64,000 bases of DNA from Gemmatimonadota bacterium (GTDB lineage: Bacteria; Gemmatimonadota; Gemmatimonadetes; Gemmatimonadales; GWC2-71-9), in the NCBI GenBank assembly GCA_003169895.1, contig PNAE01000012.1, forward strand, positions 1 to 64,000, in the 5' to 3' direction. The notes under the pieces are model-generated. The model did not search any database. It had not been told where the DNA came from and saw only the letters and a program-made list of their open reading frames with translations. Shown in pieces: positions 44,514 through 52,679 of this stretch. Numbering within the stretch: the stretch's first letter is position 1; every line of letters begins with the position of its first letter. Position numbers and translations under genes: made by a program.

Positions 44514-45262
44514 TCACATTGGGCGACGTCGCGATCATGGGCGGCGGGTGCTACGGCACCTTCTACCTCAGGCAGCTGGAAGCGGCGCGCGCAAAGCATG
44601 CCGTGCAATACCGCCATCTGCTCATCGTTGACCGCGATCCCGGCTGTGCGGCAGCCGCGCACCTGCACGCGCAGACGTGCACGCAAGTCGCGTCGGACTG
44701 GGGTGAGTTTCTGGATCAGTGGCTCGACCCGACCGCTCGCGACCGCGCCGGGCTGGCCGATACCATCGTGCCGACGCCACTCATGCCGCACCTGCTGGCG
44801 CAGTGGCTCGAGCGCCGGGCGCGGTGGCGGTGGCCGGAACGCGACGTGTCGCTCGTGCCGGTCGAACCCGCACTCGGCACGCCGTACGATCGGCTGCACG
44901 CCGACGGCGTCCGGTATGTGTCGTTCGCTGACTGGCTCTGTCCCACGCATTGTGTCGAGCCGCTGCTCTGCCCGGCCATCAAGGCGCCGCGCACCTGGGA
45001 AATGGGTGACGCGGTCGCGGCGTGGACCGCCGAGCGGGCGCGCGAGCGGCCGACGGCAGGCCCGGCGCTGTTTACGTGCCGGCACGCGGTGTACGGCGTC
45101 GGCATGTACCCGGTTCGCTCGGCGTTCGATGCATTCGATGCCTTCATGCCGGTGGCTGATACCGACATTGGTGGTGATCTCGTCATTGGCTCGGTGTCGG
45201 CGTGCCACGGGGCGATCGCGCTGCTGCGGGTCGGGCCGGCGCACGCTGCCGTGCCGGCATGA
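44510..45262 (+). CDS. Unrecognised protein with Rossmann-like N-terminus
   Basis: The 250-residue protein starts MITLGDVAIMGGGCYGTFYL, a GxGxxG-type nucleotide-binding loop, followed by LLIVDRDPGCAAA, where an acidic residue ends the second strand. It then has an unusual middle with PTPLMPHLLAQWLERR and DWLCPTHCVEPLLCPAIKAP, rich in cysteine and proline, and a C-terminal GDLVIGSVSACHGAI. I do not recognise the family. It is translationally coupled (ATGA) to the SDR, so a role in the same pathway is likely. Confidence 0.6.
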   Translation: MITLGDVAIMGGGCYGTFYLRQLEAARAKHAVQYRHLLIVDRDPGCAAAAHLHAQTCTQVASDWGEFLDQWLDPTARDRAGLADTIVPTPLMPHLLAQWLERRARWRWPERDVSLVPVEPALGTPYDRLHADGVRYVSFADWLCPTHCVEPLLCPAIKAPRTWEMGDAVAAWTAERARERPTAGPALFTCRHAVYGVGMYPVRSAFDAFDAFMPVADTDIGGDLVIGSVSACHGAIALLRVGPAHAAVPA

Positions 45263-45692
45263 CCCGCGCGCCCGGTGCGCCTGCCCGAAACGAGCAGCCC
45301 TGCGCGGGTCTGCGGTTTGCTGGCGCGCGCGTTGGGAGTCCTGCGGGCTCGGCGTCATCACGAAATGGCGGCCGCTCGCTCACCGACACCCCGCTCCGGG
45401 CGTTCGTTCCGGAGTGGCTGCCGACGCGCGATTGGCGTGCATCCTCCGGAGGCCGCGTCGGTGAGCCGGCGGCCGCCCGTTCGCAATCGTGCCATGTGCG
45501 CAAGGCCCGCCGCGGCCGCGCCTGCGCAACCGCAGCGGCCGGAGCGGGGATGCACGCCGGTCGCGCGTCATTGCCGGGCTGCCCGTCCCGGCCTGGCTGC
45601 CCATCGCTCCGGCATCAGCGGAACCAGGACTTGTTCTATATTCGCAATTCACGACTGACGACTGACGACTAGTGACTCATGGCCCGTGACCG
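45263..45692. other. Structured non-coding stretch before trxB
   Basis: This 430-bp gap holds a large inverted repeat: 45361-45387 pairs with 45457-45483 over 27 positions with four mismatches. It encloses a smaller hairpin (CTCCGG at 45394-45399 with CCGGAG at 45409-45414). A reading frame from the ATG at 45259 spans it but has arginine/glycine/serine-rich composition and ends in the heptamer repeat, so I do not call it. A promoter-like TATATT and the heptamers lie at its end. Confidence 0.6.
45637..45642 (+). promoter_or_regulatory. Possible -10 element of trxB
   Basis: TATATT is the most AT-rich hexamer in the gap and lies 50 bases before the trxB ATG. A transcript from it would carry the heptamer repeat as its leader. 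No good -35 is seen. Confidence 0.4.
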
Positions 45693-45701
45693 ATGACTGA
45701 C
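45651..45701 (+). repeat. Heptamer repeat, ACGACTG family (locus F)
   Basis: Units ACGACTG, ACGACTG, ACGACTA, GTGACTC, ATGGCCC, GTGACCG and ATGACTG follow each other at a strict seven-base period. The last unit provides the ATG start and second codon of trxB. No inverted partner is obvious nearby. Confidence 0.8.
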
Positions 45702-46670
45702 CCCTTCGCGCCTCCGCCCGACGAAATCGGCACCGAGTTCGACGTCATCATCATTGGCGCCGGCCCGGCGGGCCTGTGCGCGGCGATGTACTGCGGACGG
45801 GGCATGCTGCGTGCCGTCGTCCTCGAACGCGGCATTCCGGGAGGGGAGCTGCTGAACACCGAAAAGATCGAGGATTATCCCGGCTTCATCTCGATCCTGG
45901 GACCAGATCTCGCGGACAAGATGGCGGAGCACGCCCGGCAGTTTGGTGCCGACATCCGGATGGAGGAGGTCACCTCGGTGATCCGCCGCGACGACGCGAT
46001 CTTCGAAGTCGCCACGGCCACCGGCGCCACGTTTACCGCGCCCGCCGTCATCCTGACGGCGGGCGGCACGCCCAACAAGCTCGGCATCCCGGGCGAGTCG
46101 GAACACGCGGGGAGGGGTGTGTCGTACTGCGCCGTGTGCGACGGGGCGTTCTTCAAGGGCGAGACCATCGCGGTCATTGGCGGCGGCGATGCCGCGGTCG
46201 AGGAGGCGGACTACCTCACCCGCTATGCGAAGAAGGTCTACATCGTGCACCGTCGCGACGAGTTTCGCGCCGCCCGCGTGCTGCAGGAACGGGCCTTTTT
46301 CAATCCGACGATCGAGGTGCTCTGGAACCAGAAGGTGCTCGAGATGCTCGGCGACGGCAAAGGCCTGCGGGAACTCGAGCTTGAACACTCCGTGTCCGGC
46401 CTCCGCTCACGGCTGGCCGTGACCGGTGCGTTCGTGTTCATCGGGTTCACGCCCAACAGCGGCCTCGTCAAGCAGCACATGGACCATGATGCCGCCGGCT
46501 ACATCATCACGAACGATCGGATGGAGACGTCGATTCGCGGATTGTTCGCGGCGGGCGACCTGCGGGTGCAACTCACTCGGCAGGTGACGACGGCCGTCGG
46601 CGACGCGACAACCGCTGCAATCGCGGTGGAAAAGTTCCTCACCGCCCGGAAGGCCCTGCTGGCAGGCTAG
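45693..46670 (+). CDS. trxB: Thioredoxin reductase
   Basis: The 325-residue flavoenzyme reduces thioredoxin with NADPH. It has an FAD loop (FDVIIIGAGPAGLCAAMYCGR), the redox-active CAVCDGAFF, an NADPH loop (IAVIGGGDAAVEEADYL) followed by HRRDEFRA, and the terminal GLFAAGDLR segment. All key residues are intact. The first ten residues are extra and partly encoded by the heptamer repeat, so the leader may have grown. No ribosome site is clear because the repeat occupies it. Confidence 0.93.
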   Translation: MTDPFAPPPDEIGTEFDVIIIGAGPAGLCAAMYCGRGMLRAVVLERGIPGGELLNTEKIEDYPGFISILGPDLADKMAEHARQFGADIRMEEVTSVIRRDDAIFEVATATGATFTAPAVILTAGGTPNKLGIPGESEHAGRGVSYCAVCDGAFFKGETIAVIGGGDAAVEEADYLTRYAKKVYIVHRRDEFRAARVLQERAFFNPTIEVLWNQKVLEMLGDGKGLRELELEHSVSGLRSRLAVTGAFVFIGFTPNSGLVKQHMDHDAAGYIITNDRMETSIRGLFAAGDLRVQLTRQVTTAVGDATTAAIAVEKFLTARKALLAG

Positions 46671-46792
46671 CGGACCAGATTGAACGTTTGCCCGGACAGC
46701 CAGGCACCATCTGTCGCCCGCTCAGGACGAACAGCCCTGCGCGGGCGACGGCCGGACGGGAACGGCCCGCACCGCCGGCCAGCGCCCGTGGG

Positions 46793-46798
46793 TACATT
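46793..46798 (+). promoter_or_regulatory. TANNNT -10 element of a probable leaderless mRNA
   Basis: TACATT lies exactly six bases before the ATG of the aspartase gene at 46805, with no Shine-Dalgarno sequence. Confidence 0.55.
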
Positions 46799-46804
46799 TC
46801 CGGC

Positions 46805-48226
46805 ATGACTTTCCGCACTGAAACGGATCCGCTCGGCGAAAAGCAGGTCCCCGCCGACGCACTGTACGGCATCCAGACGCTGCGCGCCGCGGAGAACTTC
46901 CCGATTTCCGGATTGCGGCCGCTCCCCGCCTTCGTCGACGCGGTCATCATCATCAAGCGGTGCGCCGCGCAGACGCATCGCGAGACCGGGCGGTTGGAGC
47001 CCGAGTACGCCGACGCGATCATTCGCGCCGCCGACGAGGTGCTCGCCGGCCAGTATCGCGACCAGTTCATCGTCGACCCGTACCAGGCGGGCGCCGGCAC
47101 GTCGCACAACATGAACTGCAACGAGGTGCTGGCGAACCGCGCCAACGAGTTGCTTGGCAAGTCCCGCGGCAGCTACTCGCCGATCCATCCGAACGACCAC
47201 GTCAACATGGCGCAATCCACCAACGACGTGATCCCGACCGCAATGCGTCTCGCAACGCTGCGCACGCTGCCGTCGCTGCTCTCGGCGATGGCGGGGCTGT
47301 CGGCGAGTCTGCTGGCCAAGGGACGGCAGTTCGATGCCGTGCTGAAATCAGGGCGCACGCATCTCCAGGATGCCACCCCGATTCGCCTCGGCCAGGAGTT
47401 CACGGCCTACGGCCACACGATCGAGCGCCATCAGCAGAAGCTGGCGCAGGCGGCAGAGTGGTTGTACGCGATGAATATTGGCGGCACGGCAGTCGGCACC
47501 GGACTGAATGCGGAGGTGCGTTATCCGGCGCTGATGGTCAAGTACCTGCGCGACCTCACCGGCCTCCCCGTCGCTGTCGCCGACGACCGGATTCAGTTGA
47601 TGCAGTCGATGGGAGACATCGCGACCTTCAGCGGCGCCTACCGCGCCTTCGTGCTCGACCTCTGCAAGATCGCCGACGATATCCGGCTGCTGGCATCCGG
47701 TCCGCGCACCGGCCTCGCCGAAATCCAGCTGCCTGCCGTGCAACCCGGCTCAAGCATCATGCCCGGCAAGGTGAACCCCTCGATTGCGGAAATGGTGAAC
47801 CAGGTCTGCTACCAGGCGATCGGTTTCGATACCACGGTGGCGATGGCAGCCAAGGCCGGTGAACTCGAGCTCAACGTCATGATGCCGGTGATCACGCACA
47901 ATATTGTCTTCGGGCTCATGATCCTGGCGCGCGCCGTGCAGGTCTTCGATGAAAAGTGCATTCGCGGCATCGAGGCGGACGCGGCGCAGTGCGCGCACTG
48001 GCTCGAGCGCAGTCCCGCGCTGGTCACCGCGCTTGCACCCCGGATCGGATATGCCGCGGCAGCCAAGCTCGCCAAGGAAGCGATCGCAACCGGCCTCACC
48101 GTCAAGCAGCTGGTGGTCGAGAAGAAGTTGCTGCAAGGGCGCGAACTGGAAGAGGTGCTCGACCTGCGCGCCATGACCGAGCTTGGCGTGCCCGGCGGCG
48201 GAAAGGGCAGCCCGGCCGGCGGGTGA
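46805..48226 (+). CDS. aspA: Aspartate ammonia-lyase
   Basis: The 473-residue enzyme interconverts aspartate and fumarate plus ammonia. It has the superfamily signature GSSIMPGKVNPSIAEMVNQV and the substrate-region segments AGAGTSHNMNCNEVLANRA, HPNDHVNMAQSTNDVIPTAM and KSGRTHLQDATPIRLGQEF. The start MTFRTETDPLGEKQVPADALYGIQTLRA fits aspartases better than fumarases. The upstream open frame is not conserved-looking. The MFS gene begins inside its stop (GTGA), so the transporter may carry a dicarboxylate or amino acid for it. Confidence 0.92.
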   Translation: MTFRTETDPLGEKQVPADALYGIQTLRAAENFPISGLRPLPAFVDAVIIIKRCAAQTHRETGRLEPEYADAIIRAADEVLAGQYRDQFIVDPYQAGAGTSHNMNCNEVLANRANELLGKSRGSYSPIHPNDHVNMAQSTNDVIPTAMRLATLRTLPSLLSAMAGLSASLLAKGRQFDAVLKSGRTHLQDATPIRLGQEFTAYGHTIERHQQKLAQAAEWLYAMNIGGTAVGTGLNAEVRYPALMVKYLRDLTGLPVAVADDRIQLMQSMGDIATFSGAYRAFVLDLCKIADDIRLLASGPRTGLAEIQLPAVQPGSSIMPGKVNPSIAEMVNQVCYQAIGFDTTVAMAAKAGELELNVMMPVITHNIVFGLMILARAVQVFDEKCIRGIEADAAQCAHWLERSPALVTALAPRIGYAAAAKLAKEAIATGLTVKQLVVEKKLLQGRELEEVLDLRAMTELGVPGGGKGSPAGG

Positions 48227-49404
48227 GCGAATCGCCGCGGCGGTGGCGCCAGTTGGGGCTGCTCGCCGCGGCCGAGTTGCTCGGCATGTCGGTCTGGTTC
48301 GCCGGCACGGCCGTGGCCCCGGCGCTGCGGTCGCGCCTCATGCTGTCGGGCAGTGAAACCGCCTGGCTTACGTCCGCCGTCCAGCTCGGGTTCGTGGCCG
48401 GCACGCTCATCGCCGCTCTGCTCAACCTGCCCGACATTCTTCCGCTACGCTGGTACGTGGCCGGCTCTGCCCTCCTCGCCGCCGTGGCGAACGCGGCGCT
48501 CGTCCCGGCCGACTCGTTCGTCACGGCGATTGCGAGCCGGGCGCTCACCGGCGTGGCGCTTGCAGGCGTATACCCACCGGCGATGAAGATGGCGGCGACC
48601 TGGTTCCGCGCCGAACGTGGGCTCGCCATCGGCGCGATCGTCGGCGCACTCACGATTGGCAAGGCCATGCCGTACCTGCTCGAAGGCGGCGGCCACCTGC
48701 CATTCGTCACCGTCGTCGCATTGCCGTCGTTCGCCGCGATTGCAGCCGCGCTGCTCGTCGCGCTCTGGTATCGGGACGGACCGCACGCATTTCCCGCGCG
48801 CCCGTTCTCCTGGGGACTGGCCGCCGCGGTGGCGCGCGAACCGCTGCTGCGCCGCATCACCGGAGGCTACCTCGGACACATGTGGGAGTTGTACGCATTC
48901 TGGGCGTGGATCCCCGGCTACCTCGCCGCATCATTCTCCGCGCGCGCGCCCCGCGCGTCCGTGGGCGCGTGGCCGTTCCTCTGCGTCGCGATCGGTGCGC
49001 TGGGATGCGTCTGGGGCGGGCGCGCCGCCGACCGCATCGGTCGCGTCGCGGTGCTGCGAACGGCCCTGGCCACGAGCGGCGTGTGCTGCGTCCTCAGCGC
49101 GATTGCGTTCGGCGGGCCACACTGGCTCGTGCTGGTCATCGCCCTGCTCTGGGGTGTTGCCGTGATCGCCGATTCGGCGCAGTTCTCCGCGCTCGTCACC
49201 GAGCACGCGCCGCCGCATGCGGTTGGTACCGCACTTACACTCCAGACGTCGCTCGGATTCCTGCTCACCGTCGTAAGTATTCAGTTGGTACCGGCGATCG
49301 CCGATGCACTGGGATGGCGGTGGGCCATGGTCATACTGTCGCTGGGCCCGGTGGCGGGGCTGGCTAGCCTGCGCGGGTTGCGGCGGATGAGCGCTGAGGC
49401 CTGA
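48223..49404 (+). CDS. Major facilitator superfamily transporter
   Basis: The 393-residue protein has twelve hydrophobic segments and an MFS-like motif A region between helices 2 and 3 that is weakly conserved (NLPDILPLRWYVAGS). The second half has GGRAADRIGRVAVL, which fits motif A better. The substrate is unknown. The GTG start overlaps the aspartase stop. The gene ends in the heptamer repeat: its last codons (GCT GAG GCC) and stop are part of tandem GAGGCCT units. Confidence 0.85.
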   Translation: MSESPRRWRQLGLLAAAELLGMSVWFAGTAVAPALRSRLMLSGSETAWLTSAVQLGFVAGTLIAALLNLPDILPLRWYVAGSALLAAVANAALVPADSFVTAIASRALTGVALAGVYPPAMKMAATWFRAERGLAIGAIVGALTIGKAMPYLLEGGGHLPFVTVVALPSFAAIAAALLVALWYRDGPHAFPARPFSWGLAAAVAREPLLRRITGGYLGHMWELYAFWAWIPGYLAASFSARAPRASVGAWPFLCVAIGALGCVWGGRAADRIGRVAVLRTALATSGVCCVLSAIAFGGPHWLVLVIALLWGVAVIADSAQFSALVTEHAPPHAVGTALTLQTSLGFLLTVVSIQLVPAIADALGWRWAMVILSLGPVAGLASLRGLRRMSAEA

Positions 49405-49417
49405 GGCCTCAAGGCTT
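49393..49417 (+). repeat. Heptamer repeat, GAGGCCT family (locus G)
   Basis: GAGCGCT, GAGGCCT, GAGGCCT and CAAGGCT units cover the last codons and stop of the MFS gene. The centre (TGAGGCCTCA) is palindromic. It lies between convergent genes. Confidence 0.6.
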
Positions 49418-49420
49418 CCC

Positions 49421-50722
49421 TCAAAAAACCACCATCCCGATCGTCGCCGCGAACATTGCGATCGTCGTCACAAGAACCACGATCCGGCCGAGGTCCGAAC
49501 TCCGCTGCCCTTGCATCAATTTCTTGTCCGACGCGGCGATCAGGATCCCCGTCAGCAGGAACGGCGCGAGCACCCCGTTGATCACCGCGGTCCAGTACAG
49601 CGCCTTGATGGGGTTCACATTGGCGAAGTCGAATGCCACGCCGGCGGCGACCGAAATGATGATCACGGCGTAGAATGCCGGTGCGCCGCGGAAGTGCTCG
49701 TCGATGCCCTGCCGCCAGCCGAATAGTTCCGCAAACGCATAGGCGGCAGAGCCCGCGAGCGTCGGAATCGCGAGCGCGCCGGTCCCGAGCAGGCCGACCG
49801 TGAACAGCAGCGCCGAAAACCTCCCGGCCAGGGGTCTCAGCGCCTCGGCCACGTCCCGGCTGGTGTCGAGGTGAACGACGCCGTGCACATGCAGCGTCAG
49901 TGCTGTCGTGAGGATGATGAAGAACATTGCGAGGTTGGAAAAGAACGTCCCCACGCCAACATCCACCTTGCGCCGGGTGATTTCATGGGTCGTCGCTCCG
50001 CTGCGCGCAACCAGCGTGTGGCGGCCGAGCGCCTTTTCTTCCTCCACTTCCTGTGATGCCTGCCAGAAGAACAGGTAGGGCGAGATCGTGGTGCCGAGAA
50101 TCGCGACGATGGTGGCCCACGGGGCGGACCCGCGTGGCATCGAGGGGACGAAGGTGTCCCGCAATACCTGGCCCCAGTGCGGACCAAGCTTGATTGCCGT
50201 GATGACATACGCGAACAGGACCAGTGCCAGCCACTTCAGCGTGTTGGCGATGACGGCGTAGCGCAACCGAACGGTTGCCCACGCGATCAGTCCGGCGAAC
50301 AGCACGACCCAGAGATGGGAATTGACGCCGGACAGCATCTCCGCCGCGTCGGCCATGCCGGAGAGGTCGGCGCCGATGTTCGCGGTGTTCGCAACGAGGA
50401 GGGCGAAACACGCGACGGCGAGCACGGCGCGCGGGAATTTGAGCCGCAATGCGGCCATCAGGCCTTCGCCGGTGACCATGCCGATGCGCGCGCACATTGA
50501 TTGCACCGCGGCCATCATCGGCCACGTTAGCGGTGCGAGCCAGAGCAGTGATGTGCCGAACTGGGCGCCCGCAATCGAATAGGTCGCGATACCCGATGGA
50601 TCATCATCGGCGGCGCCGGTGATCACTCCCGGGCCCAGCGCGCCCCAGAAATGGCGCAGGAGGCGCAGCGCGCGGCCCGGCTGCCGGGCGGCGGATCGAG
50701 CGAGCGACGAGACCTTCGGCAT
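49421..50722 (-). CDS. Nramp-related metal transporter-like carrier
   Basis: The 433-residue protein has about eleven membrane segments in the Nramp arrangement. The first helix reads PGVITGAADDDPSGIATYS, with DPSG where classical Nramps have DPGN. The sixth-helix region reads ILGTTISPYLFFWQASQE and lacks the metal-binding MPH motif. It therefore belongs to a divergent Nramp-related branch whose ion (for example magnesium, or none) cannot be assigned. The mRNA appears leaderless: TAGAAT sits six bases before the ATG. It is divergent from the MoeB-like gene. Confidence 0.82.
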   Translation of the reverse strand: MPKVSSLARSAARQPGRALRLLRHFWGALGPGVITGAADDDPSGIATYSIAGAQFGTSLLWLAPLTWPMMAAVQSMCARIGMVTGEGLMAALRLKFPRAVLAVACFALLVANTANIGADLSGMADAAEMLSGVNSHLWVVLFAGLIAWATVRLRYAVIANTLKWLALVLFAYVITAIKLGPHWGQVLRDTFVPSMPRGSAPWATIVAILGTTISPYLFFWQASQEVEEEKALGRHTLVARSGATTHEITRRKVDVGVGTFFSNLAMFFIILTTALTLHVHGVVHLDTSRDVAEALRPLAGRFSALLFTVGLLGTGALAIPTLAGSAAYAFAELFGWRQGIDEHFRGAPAFYAVIIISVAAGVAFDFANVNPIKALYWTAVINGVLAPFLLTGILIAASDKKLMQGQRSSDLGRIVVLVTTIAMFAATIGMVVF

Positions 50723-50728
50723 GGCGCA

Positions 50729-50734
50729 ATTCTA
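50729..50734 (-). promoter_or_regulatory. TANNNT -10 element of a probable leaderless mRNA
   Basis: On the minus strand TAGAAT lies exactly six bases before the ATG of the Nramp-related gene (50722), without a Shine-Dalgarno sequence. Confidence 0.55.
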
Positions 50735-50739
50735 GCCCA

Positions 50740-50772
50740 TTGACCCTCGACCCTCGACCCTCGACCATTAAT
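50740..50772 (+). repeat. Heptamer repeat, TCGACCC family (locus H)
   Basis: TTGACCC, TCGACCC, TCGACCC, TCGACCA and a degenerate TTAATCC fill most of the 53-bp divergent gap between the Nramp-related and MoeB-like genes. The first unit also reads as a -35-like TTGACC for the plus strand. Confidence 0.8.
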
Positions 50773-50775
50773 CCG

Positions 50776-51924
50776 ATGCCCAACCCGCCGCTATTCTCGT
50801 CCGACGAGCTCCTCCGCTACGCGCGGCATCTCACGCTCGCCGAGATCGGGGTCGCCGGCCAGGCCAAGCTCAAGTCGGCACGCGTGCTGCTCGTTGGCGC
50901 GGGCGGTCTCGGTTCGCCGGCCGCACTCTACCTGGCCGCGGCCGGCGTGGGCACGCTTGGCATTGTGGACAGCGACGTCGTCGACCTGTCGAACCTGCAG
51001 CGGCAGGTGTTGCACGACACCGCGGCAATCGGCGAGGCGAAGACGGCGTCGGCCAGGCGGCGCATTTCCGCGCTCAATCCGCATGTCAATGTCGACACGT
51101 TCGACGAGCGGCTTGCATCCGCCAACGCGCGCGAGATCATCCGCGGCTACGACCTGGTGCTGGACGGCAGCGACAATTTTCCCACGCGGTACCTGGTCAA
51201 CGACGCGTGTGTCATGGAACGCCGGCCGCTCGTGTATGGCAGCATCCTGCGATTCGAGGGGCAGTTGTCGCTCTTCGTCGTGCCCGGCGGTCCGTGTTAT
51301 CGGTGCCTGTTTGCCGAGCCGCCGCCGGCAGACCTCGTCCCGAGTTGCGCCGACGCCGGCGTTCTCGGCGTGTTGCCGGGCGTGATCGGCACGCTGCAAG
51401 CGCTCGAAGCGATCAAGTGGATTGTCGGCATCGGCGACTCGGCGGCGGGGCGGTTGCTGGTGTTCGACGCACTGCAGTTGCGCGTCCGCGAAATTGCAGT
51501 GCGACGTGATCCGGCGTGCGTCGTATGCGGCGACCATCCGACGCTGACCGAACTGATCGACTACGAAGCCTGGTGCGGTGCGTCGCAGTTCGCCGATGCC
51601 GGTACCGCGATCGAGGTCGAGGCTTTGGCGCTTGCACGGGTACTGCAGGAGGCCGCGGCTCCGTTCGTTCTCGATGTGCGCGAACCATGGGAATTTGCGG
51701 TGGCCCACCTGGCTGGATCGCATCTGGTCCCACTCGGGGACCTCCCCGGGCGCCTCGCGGAACTCCCCCGGAACCGCGAGGTGGTCACGATATGCCATCA
51801 CGGTGCCCGATCACGGACCGCGTGCGCGCTGCTGGTGCGCGCCGGATTCTCGCCGGTGCGCAGTCTGGCCGGCGGCCTCGATGCTTGGGCCCGAGTCGTC
51901 GATCCGACGATGCGACGGTACTGA
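50776..51924 (+). CDS. moeB: MoeB/ThiF-type adenylyltransferase with rhodanese domain
   Basis: The 382-residue protein activates the C-terminus of a sulfur-carrier protein for molybdopterin, thiamine or related synthesis. The adenylation domain shows RVLLVGAGGLGSPAALYLA, DSDVVDLSNLQRQVLHD, a catalytic cysteine region (VPSCADAGVLG) and a zinc pair (CVVCGDH). The C-terminal rhodanese domain (about residues 290-380) has active cysteine in CHHGARSRTA. The fusion couples sulfur supply with adenylation. I chose ATG 50776 because the upstream frame is heptamer repeat. Confidence 0.92.
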   Translation: MPNPPLFSSDELLRYARHLTLAEIGVAGQAKLKSARVLLVGAGGLGSPAALYLAAAGVGTLGIVDSDVVDLSNLQRQVLHDTAAIGEAKTASARRRISALNPHVNVDTFDERLASANAREIIRGYDLVLDGSDNFPTRYLVNDACVMERRPLVYGSILRFEGQLSLFVVPGGPCYRCLFAEPPPADLVPSCADAGVLGVLPGVIGTLQALEAIKWIVGIGDSAAGRLLVFDALQLRVREIAVRRDPACVVCGDHPTLTELIDYEAWCGASQFADAGTAIEVEALALARVLQEAAAPFVLDVREPWEFAVAHLAGSHLVPLGDLPGRLAELPRNREVVTICHHGARSRTACALLVRAGFSPVRSLAGGLDAWARVVDPTMRRY

Positions 51925-52021
51925 GCCGCCGTCATGCGGCTGGGGAATCGGTATCAAGGTGGGAAGATTGGGGCGGGGCGGAGCAGTCAGGCACCCAAAG
52001 CGCACTTCTTGCGGTATGCAG

Positions 52022-52105
52022 TGCCGAAGGGGGGACTCGAACCCCCACGGGCTTGCGCCCACTGCGCCCTGAACGCAGCGCGTCTACCAGTTCCACCACT
52101 CCGGC
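52022..52105 (-). tRNA. tRNA-Leu (anticodon CAG)
   Basis: The 84-nt gene folds with acceptor GCCGGAG against CTTCGGC, discriminator A, a D-arm, anticodon stem CTGCG/CGCAG with loop TTCAGGG, a long class II variable arm (GGGCGCAAGCCC) and T-loop TTCGAGT. It reads CUG codons. The CCA end is not encoded. Confidence 0.95.
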
Positions 52106-52166
52106 GAGGCACGCAAACGTAGCCGTCTCGCGGGCTTAGCGTCAAGCAGATGGCATATGCGACCGT

Positions 52167-52172
52167 TACTCT
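52167..52172 (+). promoter_or_regulatory. TANNNT -10 element of a probable leaderless mRNA
   Basis: TACTCT lies exactly six bases before the ATG of smpB at 52179, with no Shine-Dalgarno sequence. Confidence 0.5.
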
Positions 52173-52178
52173 TTAGAC

Positions 52179-52679
52179 ATGATGTCTGGCCAGGCCTCAC
52201 CCCGCGCACCTGCGCCGCCTCCCGAGCGGGTCAGCGTGGCGCGCAACCCCAAGGCGACGCATGACTTCCATGTGCTCGACACGATGGAGGCAGGCCTCGT
52301 GCTGACCGGCACCGAGGTCAAGTCGCTGCGGCGCCGTGGCGCCTCGATCAAGGAGGCGTTTGCGCGCGTCTCGCGGGGCGAAATCTGGGTGGAGAAGCTC
52401 AACATCACACCCTACGAGCAAGGCAACCGCTACAACCATGACCCCATTCGGGCGCGCAAGCTCCTGCTGCATCGTCGCGAGATCGAGAAGCTGATCGGCG
52501 CGGTGGAACGCGACGGTCTGGCGCTCATCCCGCTGGAGCTCTACTTCCTTCGCGGTCGCGCCAAGCTGCTGCTCGCCCTTGCCAAGGGCAAGAAGGCACA
52601 CGACAAGCGGGAAGACCTGAAGCGCCGTGAGGCCGACCGGGAAGTCGCCCGCGCCATGGCGTGGCGGGGCCGCAAGTGA
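52179..52679 (+). CDS. smpB: SsrA-binding protein SmpB
   Basis: The 166-residue protein binds tmRNA and brings it to stalled ribosomes. The family core is clear: VARNPKATHDFHVLDTMEAG, LTGTEVKSLRRRGASIKEAF, NRYNHDPIRARKLLLHRREI and PLELYFLRGRAKLLLALAKG. It ends in the basic tail KKAHDKREDLKRREADREV that enters the mRNA channel. About 20 extra proline- and alanine-rich residues precede the core. The tmRNA gene itself is not in the window. The amidase gene starts inside its stop. Confidence 0.95.
   Translation: MMSGQASPRAPAPPPERVSVARNPKATHDFHVLDTMEAGLVLTGTEVKSLRRRGASIKEAFARVSRGEIWVEKLNITPYEQGNRYNHDPIRARKLLLHRREIEKLIGAVERDGLALIPLELYFLRGRAKLLLALAKGKKAHDKREDLKRREADREVARAMAWRGRK

Noticed and set aside
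45259-45672. Open frame of about 137 codons coupled by ATGA to the unknown Rossmann gene
   Set aside because: Composition is arginine/glycine/serine-rich, it spans a large inverted repeat and ends inside the heptamer repeat; no protein-like pattern.
45290-46745. Near-identical 19-base segments (ACGARCAGCCCTGCGCGGG) on both sides of trxB
   Set aside because: One such pair is expected by chance in 64 kb of GC-rich DNA and flanking bases do not match, so no mobile cassette can be claimed.
46671-46804. Possible regulatory RNA or riboswitch before aspA
   Set aside because: Only short GC palindromes are present and the aspA mRNA appears to start at its ATG, leaving no leader.
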